Source of the DNA: Glandiceps talaboti
Lineage: Eukaryota; Hemichordata; Enteropneusta; Spengelidae
Assembly (NCBI RefSeq): GCF_964340395.1
Contig: NC_135551.1
Location: 1,014,501 to 1,078,500 of the forward strand
Length of the DNA stretch: 64,000 nucleotides
Direction of reading: 5' to 3'
The position numbers and the translations under genes were made by a program. Every line of letters begins with the position of its first letter. The stretch's first letter is position 1. Shown in pieces: positions 1 through 10,640 of the stretch. Below the pieces are notes generated by a model. That model was not told the DNA's origin and did not search any database. It saw only the letters and a list, made by a program, of their open reading frames with translations.

Positions 1-1350
1 CATATTCCATGTCCAACAAGCAGACACAACATATCTAAGTCTGTTTGATTTAGGTTCACAAGAGTTGTTGTGTGATCAGAGTAGTGATAATTCCTTAAAG
101 GCCAAGGTCCACTATATAAAGAGGATTATGGGTAATGTATGCATATGCGGGAAATTCAAACTGCTGTAAGGAGCACTGACTTTGCCCTCATGTCTTCATC
201 CAATTTTGCACTGAAAAAGTTTCACATGGCTCTCATATTTCATATATAATGTTTGTAAATATATAGTGATGCAACATGAGTAGAAATAACTGACGTTGAC
301 TAAGTTTGGTAGCCAATATAGCAGGTTTACCGTCAAACTGACCCAAAATTTGTTTCAAATTTGTCTAGTAAAAACCGTTGGCCAGTTGTCAATTAGGCTT
401 ACAAGTTACACAAAGGCTGTCAAAGCATAATAAGACACTGTGAATGGTGCAAATAAACAACGTGCGAAATGCCAAATACCGAATGCAAACAATACAAGCG
501 AACAAAAGAGTCTGTGTGCACTCTGTTAGCCCGATATTTTGCATAATATCAAGCTCACATGTGCGAACGGTACGTGAAAATGATACATTGTTACTGAAAT
601 AGAATGACATAAAATGAAACCAAAATGTTCCTCAGTTTGATCGATGTACGTTCTGGGTTGCTACACTCCTCACAATTTCATACAACTTTTTGTGCGCGCG
701 ACAAGTGTTTTTTGTGAAGTAGTTGTATCGTTGACGTACCTATACCTAGTAGGCAGTGATGTATATAATAGCCTGTTACCTACCAGTCACAATGCCCAGC
801 TATAACTTATAAACACAACAGTTTAGTTGTTGGACCGGCTAAGGAAAGTACTAAAACCTGATGACCATTGAAAAAAATTCTGAGGTCGGAAAATGAAATA
901 CGAGTTTCCCAAAAGTACTAATAGCAAGTAAAATACCCAAAGTGTAAAAAAAAAGAAATACATTCATAATTATTTGGAAAACATTTGAGGATTAGGACAA
1001 GACTGGCCATGCTATCGCTAGCGAAAGCCTTCGAACTAGTTTCATAAGGACCGGACGTTGAAGGAAGCGCGAAGCGAAGTGTGATAGGTCAATGTGACGT
1101 CTCATGATGTATGATGCAAGAACACGACGTTTACGTAGAGTATAATTAAATATTTTCTAAACTTCAGCGGAAAGAAATTTTGTCGATCGGACACTGACTA
1201 TTTTCAAATTCATAAAACATCTGAGAAAAATGAAGCGAGGAAGCAAAATGTAGCACTGACAGACAAGATAGACGTACGGTACGTGTACAGGAGGCGAGGC
1301 ACACCATGTGGTGCAAACTGGACAATGATCGTGCGTGTCACGTATATGGC
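1..1350. other. Unique non-coding flank
   Basis: No convincing coding exon, RNA gene or repeat was seen. The longest open frame (73 codons, minus strand, 389-610) has no recognisable motif and AT-rich composition. The stretch ends in the (ATA)n tract that borders the non-LTR retrotransposon. Confidence 0.5.
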
Positions 1351-1353
1351 ATC

Positions 1354-1596
1354 ATAATAATAATAATAATAAGTTTATTTCACCAAGAATAAATGTACAT
1401 GTACATGATTGGTGAGGACCAGAGAGGTAGTTCTAGTGGAACTAATCGAGTCTCTGGCCCTGAATACATACACTTGTTAAATGAAAGCAGTAAATTTTGC
1501 CATCTTATATACATTAGATATACATTAAATATATTTACAGTGTCAACAAAGACTGAAACTTACATTAGAAAGAAAAAATATGATACAGGATTTTCA
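1354..1596 (-). other. LINE 3' UTR, polyadenylation signal and (ATT)n tail
   Basis: After the ORF2 stop the minus strand runs about 0.2 kb to GAAATAAAC, which carries an AATAAA hexamer, and then a pure (ATT)n tract (+ strand ATAATAATAATA at 1354-1371). Short tandem-repeat tails of this kind are used by CR1/L2-type elements for target-primed reverse transcription. The small + strand open frame here (1393-1641) is a shadow with no motif. Confidence 0.7.
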
Positions 1597-4542
1597 CTAT
1601 ACTGTGTTCAAAAGATAATTCTTAAGCGACTTTTTAAATAAATTTCTTGAGGTTATTGATTTTATCAGATTTGGAGTTTCGTTCCAGTGTTTTGCGATAG
1701 AGTAATAAATGTTGTTTTGAGTTGTACTTAAATTTACTTTTGGAATAACGAAGTTGTCGCCAGTGGCAAGACGTGTATTATATGAATGTGATATAGAGGT
1801 AGCATAACGATCTATTGAATGAGCATAATGACCTGTCTTTAAATCAAAAGCAAATACACAAGTTTGGAATTTACAAAGCTTATAAATGTTAAGAATGCCA
1901 AGTTGTCGGAATAAAGGAGCACTAGGTGTGTTTGGATCAGAAAAGGTGATCAGTCTAACGAGTCTTTTTTGTAATTTAAAAATGCGGTCTAAGTGAGTTT
2001 TATATGCATTGCCCCAAATTTCAATACAATACATTATATGGGGAAGAATAAAGCAATTGTACAAAAGTAACATGGTTGATTTAGGGAGATAATGGCGTAA
2101 ATATGAGATAAGGCCTACTTTTTGGCTGACTTTCTTAATGACTGTATCAATATGGGATTTCCAGGCTAGTGAGGGGTCAAGAGTTACCCCGAGATAAACG
2201 GCTGATGGAACATTTTGTATTGGCAGATCACCGACAGATAAAGCGCCCTCAATGTTGCACTTTCTATTGGTCGTTTTAAAAATGATGTAATTTGTTTTGT
2301 CAATATTAATAGTTAGTTTATTAGACTTGCACCAGGTATGCACTTTATTAAACTCAGTATTAATAGTATCTATGTCAATTTTATGTGTTTTTTCTGAATA
2401 AAACAAATTGGTGTCATCAGCAAATAACCTGAATTTGAATTGTTCAGAAGATTTGCTGATGTCATTGATATAAACTAAAAAGAGAAGTGGGCCTAGGATG
2501 GATCCCTGTGGAACTCCACAAGGGATTGTTTTGGCTTTTGAAGTGCAATTATTTATATTAACATATTGCTTTCGGCCTTCTAGGTAAGTTTTGAACCAAT
2601 TAAGAGTCGACCCTCTAATCCCATAATGATACAGTTTTGATAACAAGATAGAGTGATTTATCGTATCGAAAGCCTTTCTGAGATCAATAAAAATACCAAA
2701 AGTAACAAAACCGTCGTCAATTTGCTTAGATATTTCAACTATGAGGTCTGCTAAAGCTAGTTTTGTGCTGTATTTCTTACGGAAGCCATATTGGCTATCA
2801 GTGAGAATATTAAATTTTTCAAAAAATGAACACAATTGTTTATTTGCAACAGATTCAAAGAGTTTGCTAAACACTGGCAATACAGAAATAGGTCTATAAT
2901 TGCCGATTTCGGTAGCACAACCTTTTTTGAAAATTGGTGTTACTTTTGCCATTTTTAACTTTTCTGGGAAGGCACCCTGCGACAAAGAAATATTAATGAC
3001 ATGGGCAAGTGGTTCAACAATATGTTCAGCTGCCTCTTTGACAAGTTTTGGGTGTATTTCATCAAAGCCTACAGCTTTACATGGGTCAAGTTGACTAATT
3101 TCTGTAAAAATATCACGTGGATGAACAGGATGAAAGAAGAACGACTGAGATTGCTGACAATCAAGGTACTCACTGAAGTTGGTGCGACAATTTATTCGTG
3201 ATGCCAAGTTTTGTCCAATGTCAACAAAAAACGAATTAAAAGCATTGGCAATATCTGTACTTTTTGTAACAAAATTACCAGGATTTTTATCATCTTTTAG
3301 TTTTTGTGGAGCATTATTTTTAGAATTCTTGTTCAGTATTTCATTGATAGTCAGCCACTTCTTACGAGCATTTCCAACAGACAAAGACAGCTTATCACAA
3401 AAGTACTTTCGTTTGGCTCGCCTCAACAATTTTGTCAGCAGGTTGCGATATAATTTATATTGATGGTGAATTGAAGAGTTTGCACAGTGTCGTTTTGTTT
3501 TAGAAAACATTTTTTGTTTGTTTTTAATTGAAACTAGGAGACCTTTTGTCAGCCAAGGTTTCCGTAAACGCTTTCGAGGCCTTGAAACGCGTTTAATTGG
3601 TACATGTTTAATTGCCGTATCATGAAACAAATTATAAAAAGTATTGTATGCAACATTTGGATCATTTGAATTGTAAACATCGTTCCAGGAAATATTGGCC
3701 ATGTCAGCTCTAAACGAGGCTGAATTAAAAGAGGAAAAGTCGTACTTGTAATCAGCTGTTTTGGTATTGAATACATGACGTAAGTCCTTGAAAATAGCAA
3801 AAATGGGATAGTGATCGCTTATATCAATTTGAATAGTGCCCGCTTCAATGAAATAATCACGAAAATTTACATGGCAATGGTCAATTAATGTAGCGGTGTC
3901 AGCAGTTACCCTGGTCGGTGTATCTAAAACTTGGTAAAAATTATTTTCATTGAGAGTTGCGATGTAATCAGTGAACACACTGTTGTTGCTATCTGCATCA
4001 ATGTTGAAATCGCCTAATAAGACACATTTCTTGTTACTTATACATAAATTATCAAGACAGTCTGCCAAACTGGTTAGAAATTCCTGAGTAGGTGTGTTTG
4101 GTTTGCGGTAAATGACGCCTATTATAACCTTGGTATTGTCATGTAAGGTTTCAACAAAAATGCTTTCACAATGACAGAGTGCAACCGAGTCAATGACAGA
4201 ATATGATAATGATTCGTGTAGGTAAAGCCCAACACCTCCACCTTTAGAACCATTTCTACATTTTTGAATAAAATTATACGAAGGAAGCTTATATAATGAT
4301 ACATCAACACCCTGTTCCAACCAGGTTTCACTGAGACCAATGGCAGAAAATTTACATTTCAAAAGAGACAAAATAGCTGACAAGTCATCGAAGTGACTTC
4401 TAATCGATCTAATATTCAGATGAAGAGCTGAAAAGGTGTTAAGTGTCAAAAAAGAGTCATTATCGTTGAATTCATCCAGAGAATATGATTTGCAATTAAA
4501 GTTACTTGGCAAGGAAAAATCCGTCGAATCGCCGATGATCAA
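1597..4542 (-). CDS. LINE ORF2: APE endonuclease plus reverse transcriptase
   Basis: An open frame of 981 codons. Residues about 38-250 are an apurinic-type endonuclease: LHLNIRS (Asn43), SETWL (Glu72), IYRKP (Tyr145), LLGDFN (Asp178, Asn180), TLIDH (218-222) and SDH (242-244). Residues about 485-740 are a reverse transcriptase: GNYRPISVLP (547-556), FIDLRKAFDT with Asp620, GVPQGSILGPLLF (676-688) and the catalytic FADD (707-710). The C-terminal part has the HSYNTR and KHWNETP words seen in CR1-like ORF2 proteins; no RNase H is visible. It would nick target DNA and copy the element RNA at the nick. The open frame begins with TTG directly after an in-frame TAA (4543-4545). The likely ancestral ATG lies three codons upstream at 4554-4552, 17 nt past the ORF1 stop, so this copy may carry a nonsense codon at codon 4. 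There is no other disruption. Confidence 0.9.
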   Translation of the reverse strand: MIIGDSTDFSLPSNFNCKSYSLDEFNDNDSFLTLNTFSALHLNIRSIRSHFDDLSAILSLLKCKFSAIGLSETWLEQGVDVSLYKLPSYNFIQKCRNGSKGGGVGLYLHESLSYSVIDSVALCHCESIFVETLHDNTKVIIGVIYRKPNTPTQEFLTSLADCLDNLCISNKKCVLLGDFNIDADSNNSVFTDYIATLNENNFYQVLDTPTRVTADTATLIDHCHVNFRDYFIEAGTIQIDISDHYPIFAIFKDLRHVFNTKTADYKYDFSSFNSASFRADMANISWNDVYNSNDPNVAYNTFYNLFHDTAIKHVPIKRVSRPRKRLRKPWLTKGLLVSIKNKQKMFSKTKRHCANSSIHHQYKLYRNLLTKLLRRAKRKYFCDKLSLSVGNARKKWLTINEILNKNSKNNAPQKLKDDKNPGNFVTKSTDIANAFNSFFVDIGQNLASRINCRTNFSEYLDCQQSQSFFFHPVHPRDIFTEISQLDPCKAVGFDEIHPKLVKEAAEHIVEPLAHVINISLSQGAFPEKLKMAKVTPIFKKGCATEIGNYRPISVLPVFSKLFESVANKQLCSFFEKFNILTDSQYGFRKKYSTKLALADLIVEISKQIDDGFVTFGIFIDLRKAFDTINHSILLSKLYHYGIRGSTLNWFKTYLEGRKQYVNINNCTSKAKTIPCGVPQGSILGPLLFLVYINDISKSSEQFKFRLFADDTNLFYSEKTHKIDIDTINTEFNKVHTWCKSNKLTINIDKTNYIIFKTTNRKCNIEGALSVGDLPIQNVPSAVYLGVTLDPSLAWKSHIDTVIKKVSQKVGLISYLRHYLPKSTMLLLYNCFILPHIMYCIEIWGNAYKTHLDRIFKLQKRLVRLITFSDPNTPSAPLFRQLGILNIYKLCKFQTCVFAFDLKTGHYAHSIDRYATSISHSYNTRLATGDNFVIPKVNLSTTQNNIYYSIAKHWNETPNLIKSITSRNLFKKSLKNYLLNTV

Positions 4543-4570
4543 TTAGCTTTGCATTACACAGTGGTGACGT

Positions 4571-5446
4571 TCAAGCAATTTTAGTAAGGCTTTCTTCATT
4601 TGGAATGTAAACTGTGGGCGATCTATCATCCTTTTTCGTTAGAAGTTTACCATATTGGGTCCACAAATATCGCCACCCGCATTCCTTTCTTCTGGTATTT
4701 ACTTTAGTGAATAAAGATCTTCGTCTTGGAGTCAAATTTTCGTTGATATATATGTTGTTTTCGGCATCATAACCAAAGTGGGATGATTTGTACCGAGACA
4801 AGTTTTTACGCTGCTTATAGACCGAGTCGCGGACTCGTCTGTTGGTGAATCGTACAATGATTGATGGGGGGAAACCAGTGTTGGTATGTTGATTGCCAGA
4901 TGGTTGATTTTTCTTGAGACGATGTGACACGTCAATATCTGATAAACTGACATCTTTTGCTACAAGTTGGATGACTTTCAAGGCGATTTCGTCAGTATTT
5001 TCATTTGGTAGTTCTGGTATTCCTCTAATTTCGATATTTTCACGCCTTATGTATTGATCCAGGTCGTCTTGGCTGCGATCTAAACTTGACATACTTGCTT
5101 TGAGTGTTTCGTTTTCCGCCACAAGTACACTATTTACAGCTTCCATTTCCTCCATTTTTTTCTTATTTTCTTCATACATTGCGTTAATAAATCTCATAGA
5201 CTTATCTACCTGTTGTAGGTGCTCTTCCAGCATGTCTATTTTCTTCAGTTTTTCGTTTATGCTACGTATTTCCTTCAGGATGGTCACCATGTTATCCTCG
5301 TCATGACCAACATTACCAGGGTCCATCGATGACGTTGTCACTGTGTCACTGGAAAAACGTTTCGCCTTACATTTGGGACATAGTTGTAAATCTCCCTGGC
5401 ATAATTGAACTGCTTTTGATACTTTACCGCAGTGGTCGCACTTCAT
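4571..5446 (-). CDS. LINE ORF1: zinc-finger, coiled-coil nucleic-acid-binding protein
   Basis: A 291-codon frame from ATG (5446-5444) to TGA (4573-4571). Residues 3-26 hold a CxxC ... C ... CxxC zinc-binding cluster (Cys3, Cys6, Cys16, Cys23, Cys26). Residues about 50-125 are rich in heptad-like Lys/Glu/Leu (LKEIRSINEKLKKIDMLEEH and following), predicted coiled coil. From about 130 (LDQYIRRENIEIRGIPE) to about 210 (PPSIIVRFTNRRVRDSVY) the sequence resembles the RRM-like core of LINE ORF1 proteins, followed by a basic C-terminal domain (LTPRRRSLFTKVNTRRK). Proteins of this build form oligomers, coat the element RNA and act as chaperones. The start is the first ATG and lies just before the zinc cluster. 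ORF2 follows in another frame. Confidence 0.85.
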   Translation of the reverse strand: MKCDHCGKVSKAVQLCQGDLQLCPKCKAKRFSSDTVTTSSMDPGNVGHDEDNMVTILKEIRSINEKLKKIDMLEEHLQQVDKSMRFINAMYEENKKKMEEMEAVNSVLVAENETLKASMSSLDRSQDDLDQYIRRENIEIRGIPELPNENTDEIALKVIQLVAKDVSLSDIDVSHRLKKNQPSGNQHTNTGFPPSIIVRFTNRRVRDSVYKQRKNLSRYKSSHFGYDAENNIYINENLTPRRRSLFTKVNTRRKECGWRYLWTQYGKLLTKKDDRSPTVYIPNEESLTKIA

Positions 5447-5481
5447 GTTACTCTGCTTTACATACTCTTGTACTCTTTGTA

Positions 5482-7524
5482 TTAGATAGAATAGTTAGAT
5501 AGAATAGTTAGTTAGAATAGTTAGATAGAATAGTCAGTTAGAATAGTTAGATAGAATAGTTAGATAGAATAGTTAGATAGAATAGTTAGAAAGAATAGTT
5601 AGTTAGAATAGTTAGTTAGAATAGTTAGATAGAATAGTTAGATAGAATAGTTAGATAGAATAGTTAGATAGAATAGTTAGATAGAATAGTCAGTTAGAAT
5701 AGTTAGATAGAATAGTTAGTTACAATAGTTAGATAGAATAGTTAGATAGAATAGTTAGATAGAATAGTTAGATAGAATAGTTAGTTAGAATAGTTAGATA
5801 GAATAGTTAGATAGAATAGTTAGATAGAATAGTTAGATAGAATAGTTAGATAGAATAGTTAGTTAGAATAGTTAGATAGAATAGTTAGTTACAATAGTTA
5901 GATAGAATAGTTAGATAGAATAGTTAGATAGAATAGTTAGTTAGAATAGTTAGATAGAATAGTTAGATAGAATAGTTAGATAGAATAGTTAGATAGAATA
6001 GTTAGATAGAATAGTTAGTTAGAATAGTTAGATAGAATAGTTAGATAGAATAGTTAGATAGAATAGTTAGATAGAATAGTCAGTTAGAATAGTTAGATAG
6101 AATAGTTAGTTAGAATAGTTAGATAGAATAGTTAGATAGAATAGTTAGATAGAATAGTTAGATAGAATAGTTAGATAGAATAGTTAGTTAGAATAGTTAG
6201 TTAGAATAGTTAGATAGAATAGTTAGATAGAATAGTTAGATAGAATAGTTAGATAGAATAGTTAGATAGAATAGTTAGATAGAATAGTTAGATAGAATAG
6301 TCAGTTAGAATAGTTAGATAGAATAGTTAGTTACAATAGTTAGATAGAATAGTTAGATAGAATAGTTAGATAGAATAGTTAGATAGAATAGTTAGTTAGA
6401 ATAGTTAGATAGAATAGTTAGATAGAATAGTTAGATAGAATAGTTAGATAGAATAGTTAGATAGAATAGTTAGTTAGAATAGTTAGATAGAATAGTTAGT
6501 TACAATAGTTAGATAGAATAGTTAGATAGAATAGTTAGATAGAATAGTTAGTTAGAATAGTTAGATAGAATAGTTAGATAGAATAGTTAGATAGAATAGT
6601 TAGTTAGAATAGTTAGATAGAATAGTTAGATAGAATAGTTAGTTAGAATAGTTAGATAGAATAGTTAGATAGAATAGTTAGATAGAATAGTTAGATAGAA
6701 TAGTTAGATAGAATAGTCAGTTAGAATAGTTAGATAGAATAGTTAGATAGAATAGTTAGATAGAATAGTTAGTTAGAATAGTTAGATAGAATAGTTAGAT
6801 AGAATAGTTAGTTAGAATAGTTAGATAGAATAGTTAGATAGAATAGTTAGATAGAATAGTCAGTTAGTATAGTTAGATAGAATAGTTAGTTAGAATAGTT
6901 AGATAGAATAGTTAGATAGAATAGTTAGATAGAATATTTAGATAGAATAGTTAGTTAGAATAGTTAGATAGAATAGTTAGATAGAATAGTTAGTTAGAAT
7001 AGTTAGATAGAATAGTTAGATAGAATAGTTAGTTAGAATAGTTAGATAGAATAGTTAGATAGAATAGTTAGATAGAATAGTTAGATAGAATAGTTAGATA
7101 GAATAGTTAGATAGAATAGTTAGATAGAATAGTCAGTTAGAATAGTTAGATAGAATAGTTAGATAGAATAGTTAGATAGAATAGTTAGTTAGAATAGTTA
7201 GATAGAATAGTTAGATAGAATAGTTAGTTAGAATAGTTAGATAGAATAGTTAGATAGAATAGTTAGATAGAATAGTCAGTTAGTATAGTTAGATAGAATA
7301 GTTAGTTAGAATAGTTAGATAGAATAGTTAGATAGAATAGTTAGATAGAATATTTAGATAGAATAGTTAGTTAGAATAGTTAGATAGAATAGTTAGATAG
7401 AATAGTTAGTTAGAATAGTTAGATAGAATAGTTAGATAGAATAGTTAGTTAGAATAGTTAGATAGAATAGTTAGATAGAATAGTTAGATAGAATAGTTAG
7501 ATAGAATAGTTAGATAGAATAGTT
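5482..7524. repeat. 13-bp satellite, about 157 units
   Basis: Unit AGTTAGATAGAAT, with common variants AGTTAGTTAGAAT, AGTCAGTTAGAAT and AGTTAGTTACAAT. The array starts 35 nt upstream of the LINE ORF1 start codon and so occupies the element's 5' UTR/promoter position. Rare variants recur at long multiples of 13 (for example the CAGTTAGTAT word at 6861 and 7277, 416 bp = 32 units apart), which indicates block duplication within the array. It is followed at 7525-7543 by (ATA)n. Confidence 0.95.
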
Positions 7525-7544
7525 ATAATAATAATAATAATAAT

Positions 7545-9275
7545 CAGATGTAATACATGTAGCTAAACTAAATATTCTTGGAATGCAGCCTTTCTTGTAA
7601 CAAGTATTGGAAATTGTCAGAAACCTGAGGATTTTATGACTGAATGTATTTCGATCAAGAATTCCCATAATTTCAGTTAAATTTTCTGATGACCCCAAAG
7701 CAAGACATGTTTGAAACATTTAGTGCGACATTTGATACTGATAAACGAGTGATATAATTCATAAACAAATCTAACGTTGGCAACTCTTTTATTTCTGTAA
7801 TGATCATCAAATTTCAAGGACAACTGTCTATGTTGATCATACATTACTGCCTAGTCTAGTTCCTATACCTGTCGACTGTTCTCTATGATCTCTAGCTCTG
7901 TCCATGTTGTGGAGATGAACGTAACGCGAACTGACAAGACTACAAGTACAATCATGGAGGCATCATAAATATTTGTTTCATTCAAATTTGAATGTTGAGA
8001 AATCGTATTAAATTCTTTCCAGATTTCTCAAAAATCGTTTCCATATGTTTTGGCACTATCCAGCAATAATCCTCATCATGTAAATGACATCGACTGACAT
8101 CGTAGTCAAACATACGCACGGAGACAGAGCGGAGACCAAGTCCGTACTCACCCCATCACGACGTATGCATTTATGCGTTTGTTTTGAAATAGCTGGGGTG
8201 GTACTCATACACATCGGGATAACTCGGAGAAGCACATGTTTGTGATTTTATTGACTGTTTTCTGAGACGGGACATTGGGTTTGGAAATACAAGTTTAATC
8301 AATCATAAAACAGCCATAACAGATACTTTCAAAGCATTAGAACACGGAAGGAAAATAACGGGAAAATCAATGACATTTCTACCAAACTCGAGATCGCACG
8401 TAGCTAGCTACCTAGTGTACAGTAAGTATGGAAGTGTAAAGCTTAGTCCGCTCTGACCCGTGCGATACTTGTGAAGTTAATTTTGAAGTTTTCACGATTA
8501 TGTTGTCAAAACACGACCTACATGTAATCTATAAAAAAAATTCTCATCTATCTAACGATTTTGGTGTGATAACGATCGACCAAATGCCGACGCCAGTGTA
8601 TACGTGTGCAACTGTAATCTAGTACCTTGTACAAATGATACAAGTAAGTAAGTTTGTTCGTACCCAAGAATTTCAGTTTACAATTTCAATGATACAAATT
8701 GTCACTGTGTAATAGTGTTTGGATCGTGTTAGAACAGGTCCCTCAAAATATAATTTTTCTGGTTATAATTTGTATGTATAAGTTTATAGAAATACGTGTT
8801 TCACCCAGACTGGGTGTCTGGCCGTACGTACGCACCGGAAAAAAACGTAGCAGAAACACTGCCACTAGACTTGAAAAAAAAATATAACAAGGGACTCGTC
8901 GGATTAGGCAAGAACTACATGTAACCAATATGTGTGAACAGCCACTAATATGTTGATAAACTACCTGGGTCGAATTTACCAAATGCTCCTCCCAGCTAAA
9001 CAAACGTATTCCGTTGCACATGCGCAAACCTACTTCCGTAGCGTGGGCACATAGCCTGTTTGGACCTTGGCCTTTAAAACCCAATCATAGCGGGGACTAT
9101 GTCATTCTCAATGACTTGTTTTATTGATAAATTCACCTGCAGATGTCCTAGCCCACACGACAACCTTAAGTGTTATTATCAAACCAAGTTACCAAAGTGG
9201 TTAGCCCAACTTAGGAACACATTTGGCATTCCTATAATATTTTGTCTTACCATGTTTATAACATTGTTATTTCAG
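7545..9275. other. Unique DNA upstream of first visible RhoGEF exon
   Basis: No exon joining in the required phase could be recognised. The first visible RhoGEF exon begins with two bases of a split codon, so at least one earlier coding exon must exist here or further upstream. Open frames in this stretch (for example 8743-9084 minus, 9099-9299 plus) have no motif. A start of transcription may lie here but nothing marks it. Confidence 0.4.
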
Positions 9276-9379
9276 GAGAAATTGTCTTCAATGCTTTAAG
9301 TTTAAAAAATATCAAGAAATGCAAAGAGATCACTCCAGCATTAACAGATGCCATTGGAGCTATGTCAAAGGAAGACAAT
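9276..9379 (+). CDS. RhoGEF gene, exon A: first half of DPY-30-like motif
   Basis: The exon is bounded by TTGTTATTTCAG (9264-9275) and the donor GTATGT (9380). It supplies 34 full codons after two bases of a split codon. Numbering residues from here, 9-31 contain KNIKKCKEITPALTDAIGAM, matching the DPY-30/RIIa helix 1 pattern (hydrophobic-x-Pro-x-Leu-x3-Leu/Ile-x2-Met-x-Lys). DPY-30-like motifs form a dimeric four-helix platform that docks amphipathic helices, and occur in COMPASS, radial-spoke and other ciliary proteins. The upstream exon(s) are missing from my model, so the N terminus is unknown. The intron that follows (798 bp) contains the 65-bp minisatellite. Confidence 0.7.
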
Positions 9380-9913
9380 GTATGTGTAACATTTTTCTTG
9401 TCATAAATATTTCACATTGATATCTCATGTAATTCTGGCACTAAGAATGTCTTCAAAATCAATTTCCTCAATTTCACCTTGTTCTTGATTTTAATCTGAA
9501 TCCGGGTTGATGGAGATATCATCCTATACAACTTGTCATTCAAGATTATGGAAGCAAACTTGTTCATTGACTGTAGGAGTTGGTTTGAACTCTGATATAT
9601 TTGCATTGACTGTAGGAGTTGGGTTGAACCCTGCCATATTTGCATTTACTGAATATTCAGTGTGACTTTCCAGCTGTATCAAGTGATTGAACGTTCTATG
9701 CTCTAACATACATGTAATGACTAGTTAAGAAATATATCACATACATGATGTTGAAACATCAATCAATCTTATTTGTTGATGATGTAAAACTCAAAAATCA
9801 TCATTAATACATCTGCTTGTCAATCTGAAAATATTATTCATTGACAAGTTTTTATGTTCTCAAGCTGGAAGTGAGAATGTCAATACAAGTTTTCTTGCAC
9901 TTAGTGTTTAGTG
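9380..9913. other. RhoGEF intron 1, non-repeat part
   Basis: Unique AT-rich intron sequence. A short direct repeat (TTGACTGTAGGAGTTGG at about 9567 and 9606, spacing about 39 bp) is the only structure seen before the 65-bp array. Confidence 0.5.
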
Positions 9914-10177
9914 GCTTAAATTGAAATGTGACGTGATATAGAATACACATGAAATGAAATGTCATCATATTGTGTGCTTAAATTGATGAAATGTGACGTG
10001 ATATAGAATACACATGAAATGAAATGTCATCATATTGTGTGCTTAAATTGATGAAATGTGACGTGATATAAAATACACATGAAATGAAATGTCATCATAT
10101 TGTGTGCTTAAATTGATGAAATGTGACGTGATATAGAATACACATGAAATGAAATGTCATCATATTGTGTGCTTCAG
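9914..10177 (+). repeat. 65-bp minisatellite, four units, ending on a splice acceptor
   Basis: Four nearly identical 65-bp units that include AAATGTGACGTGATATAGAA and AAATGTCATCATATTGTGTG. Three units continue as GTGTGCTTAAATTGATG, while the last reads GTGTGCTTCAG and is itself the acceptor of the next coding exon. The array therefore abuts the exon with no gap. Confidence 0.95.
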
Positions 10178-10372
10178 GTCAAACCATTGGAGTTCATTGC
10201 ACAGTATTTAAAAGATGTGTCAGATGGAAAACAGAGAAAAGATCCACTGTTGTTATCATTCTCAGAAGATGACAACCTGAGAGATACATCGATGCATACT
10301 CCAAGACCACAGTCTACAAGGAAAGACAAGAAGGGAAAGAAAAAAGAACCAGAACGTTGGAATGGTATCCAG
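10178..10372 (+). CDS. RhoGEF gene, exon B: second half of DPY-30-like motif and basic linker
   Basis: Acceptor GTGTGCTTCAG, donor GTAAAG; 65 whole codons, phase 0 at both ends. Residues 35-46 (VKPLEFIAQYLK) complete the DPY-30-like motif begun in the previous exon: Pro-Leu-Glu-Phe-Ile-Ala-x-Tyr-Leu is the most conserved part of that family (compare the P-[IL]-[ED]-[FW]-[IL]-A-x-Y-L pattern). After this comes a polar, presumably disordered linker with a basic cluster (KDKKGKKKEPER, about residues 83-94) that could serve as a nuclear or membrane-binding patch; that role is inference. The following intron is 4.9 kb and holds a foldback-like element and the 47-bp satellite. Confidence 0.8.
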
Positions 10373-10640
10373 GTAAAGTTGTCACTAACTGCTAAATAAA
10401 CACCTACAGTGTTGACTTGAACTGGCGAGAGTAGCATGTAAGTAATTGGTCTAAAACTGACCAAGTACGGGCAGAGTTACGAGCTTGCAAGTCTCAAGTA
10501 CGAGTGACGTCTGAACGTATATATACGGGTGACGTAACGAGCTCGTCAGTCTGAAATACGAGTGACGACGATTATCCGAACGCTTACGGGGACATGCATT
10601 TAGTTCGGATATGCGGTCAGTTCGGATATGCGATCTTCAT

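Larger units (their letters stand above)
1354..7524 (-). mobile_element. Non-LTR (LINE) retrotransposon with two ORFs and a satellite-like 5' end
   Basis: Read on the minus strand, the element has a 2-kb array of 13-bp repeats (7524-5482), a 35-nt leader, ORF1 (5446-4571), a short gap, ORF2 (4542-1597), a 3' UTR of about 0.2 kb holding an AATAAA signal (rc of 1374-1379), and a tail of (ATT)n at 1354-1371. The APE endonuclease, the RT with FADD, the zinc-finger/coiled-coil ORF1 and the short microsatellite tail all fit the CR1/L2/Jockey superfamily; I cannot fix the clade. A second (ATA)n tract sits at 7525-7543, just beyond the 13-bp array. This suggests the whole 1372-7524 block entered an (ATA)n tract, or that the tract marks another LINE tail. 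Both ORFs are almost intact, implying recent activity. Confidence 0.85.

Noticed and set aside
1393-4340. Several + and - strand frames over the LINE
   Set aside because: Shadows of ORF2 in other frames; they have no independent motifs.
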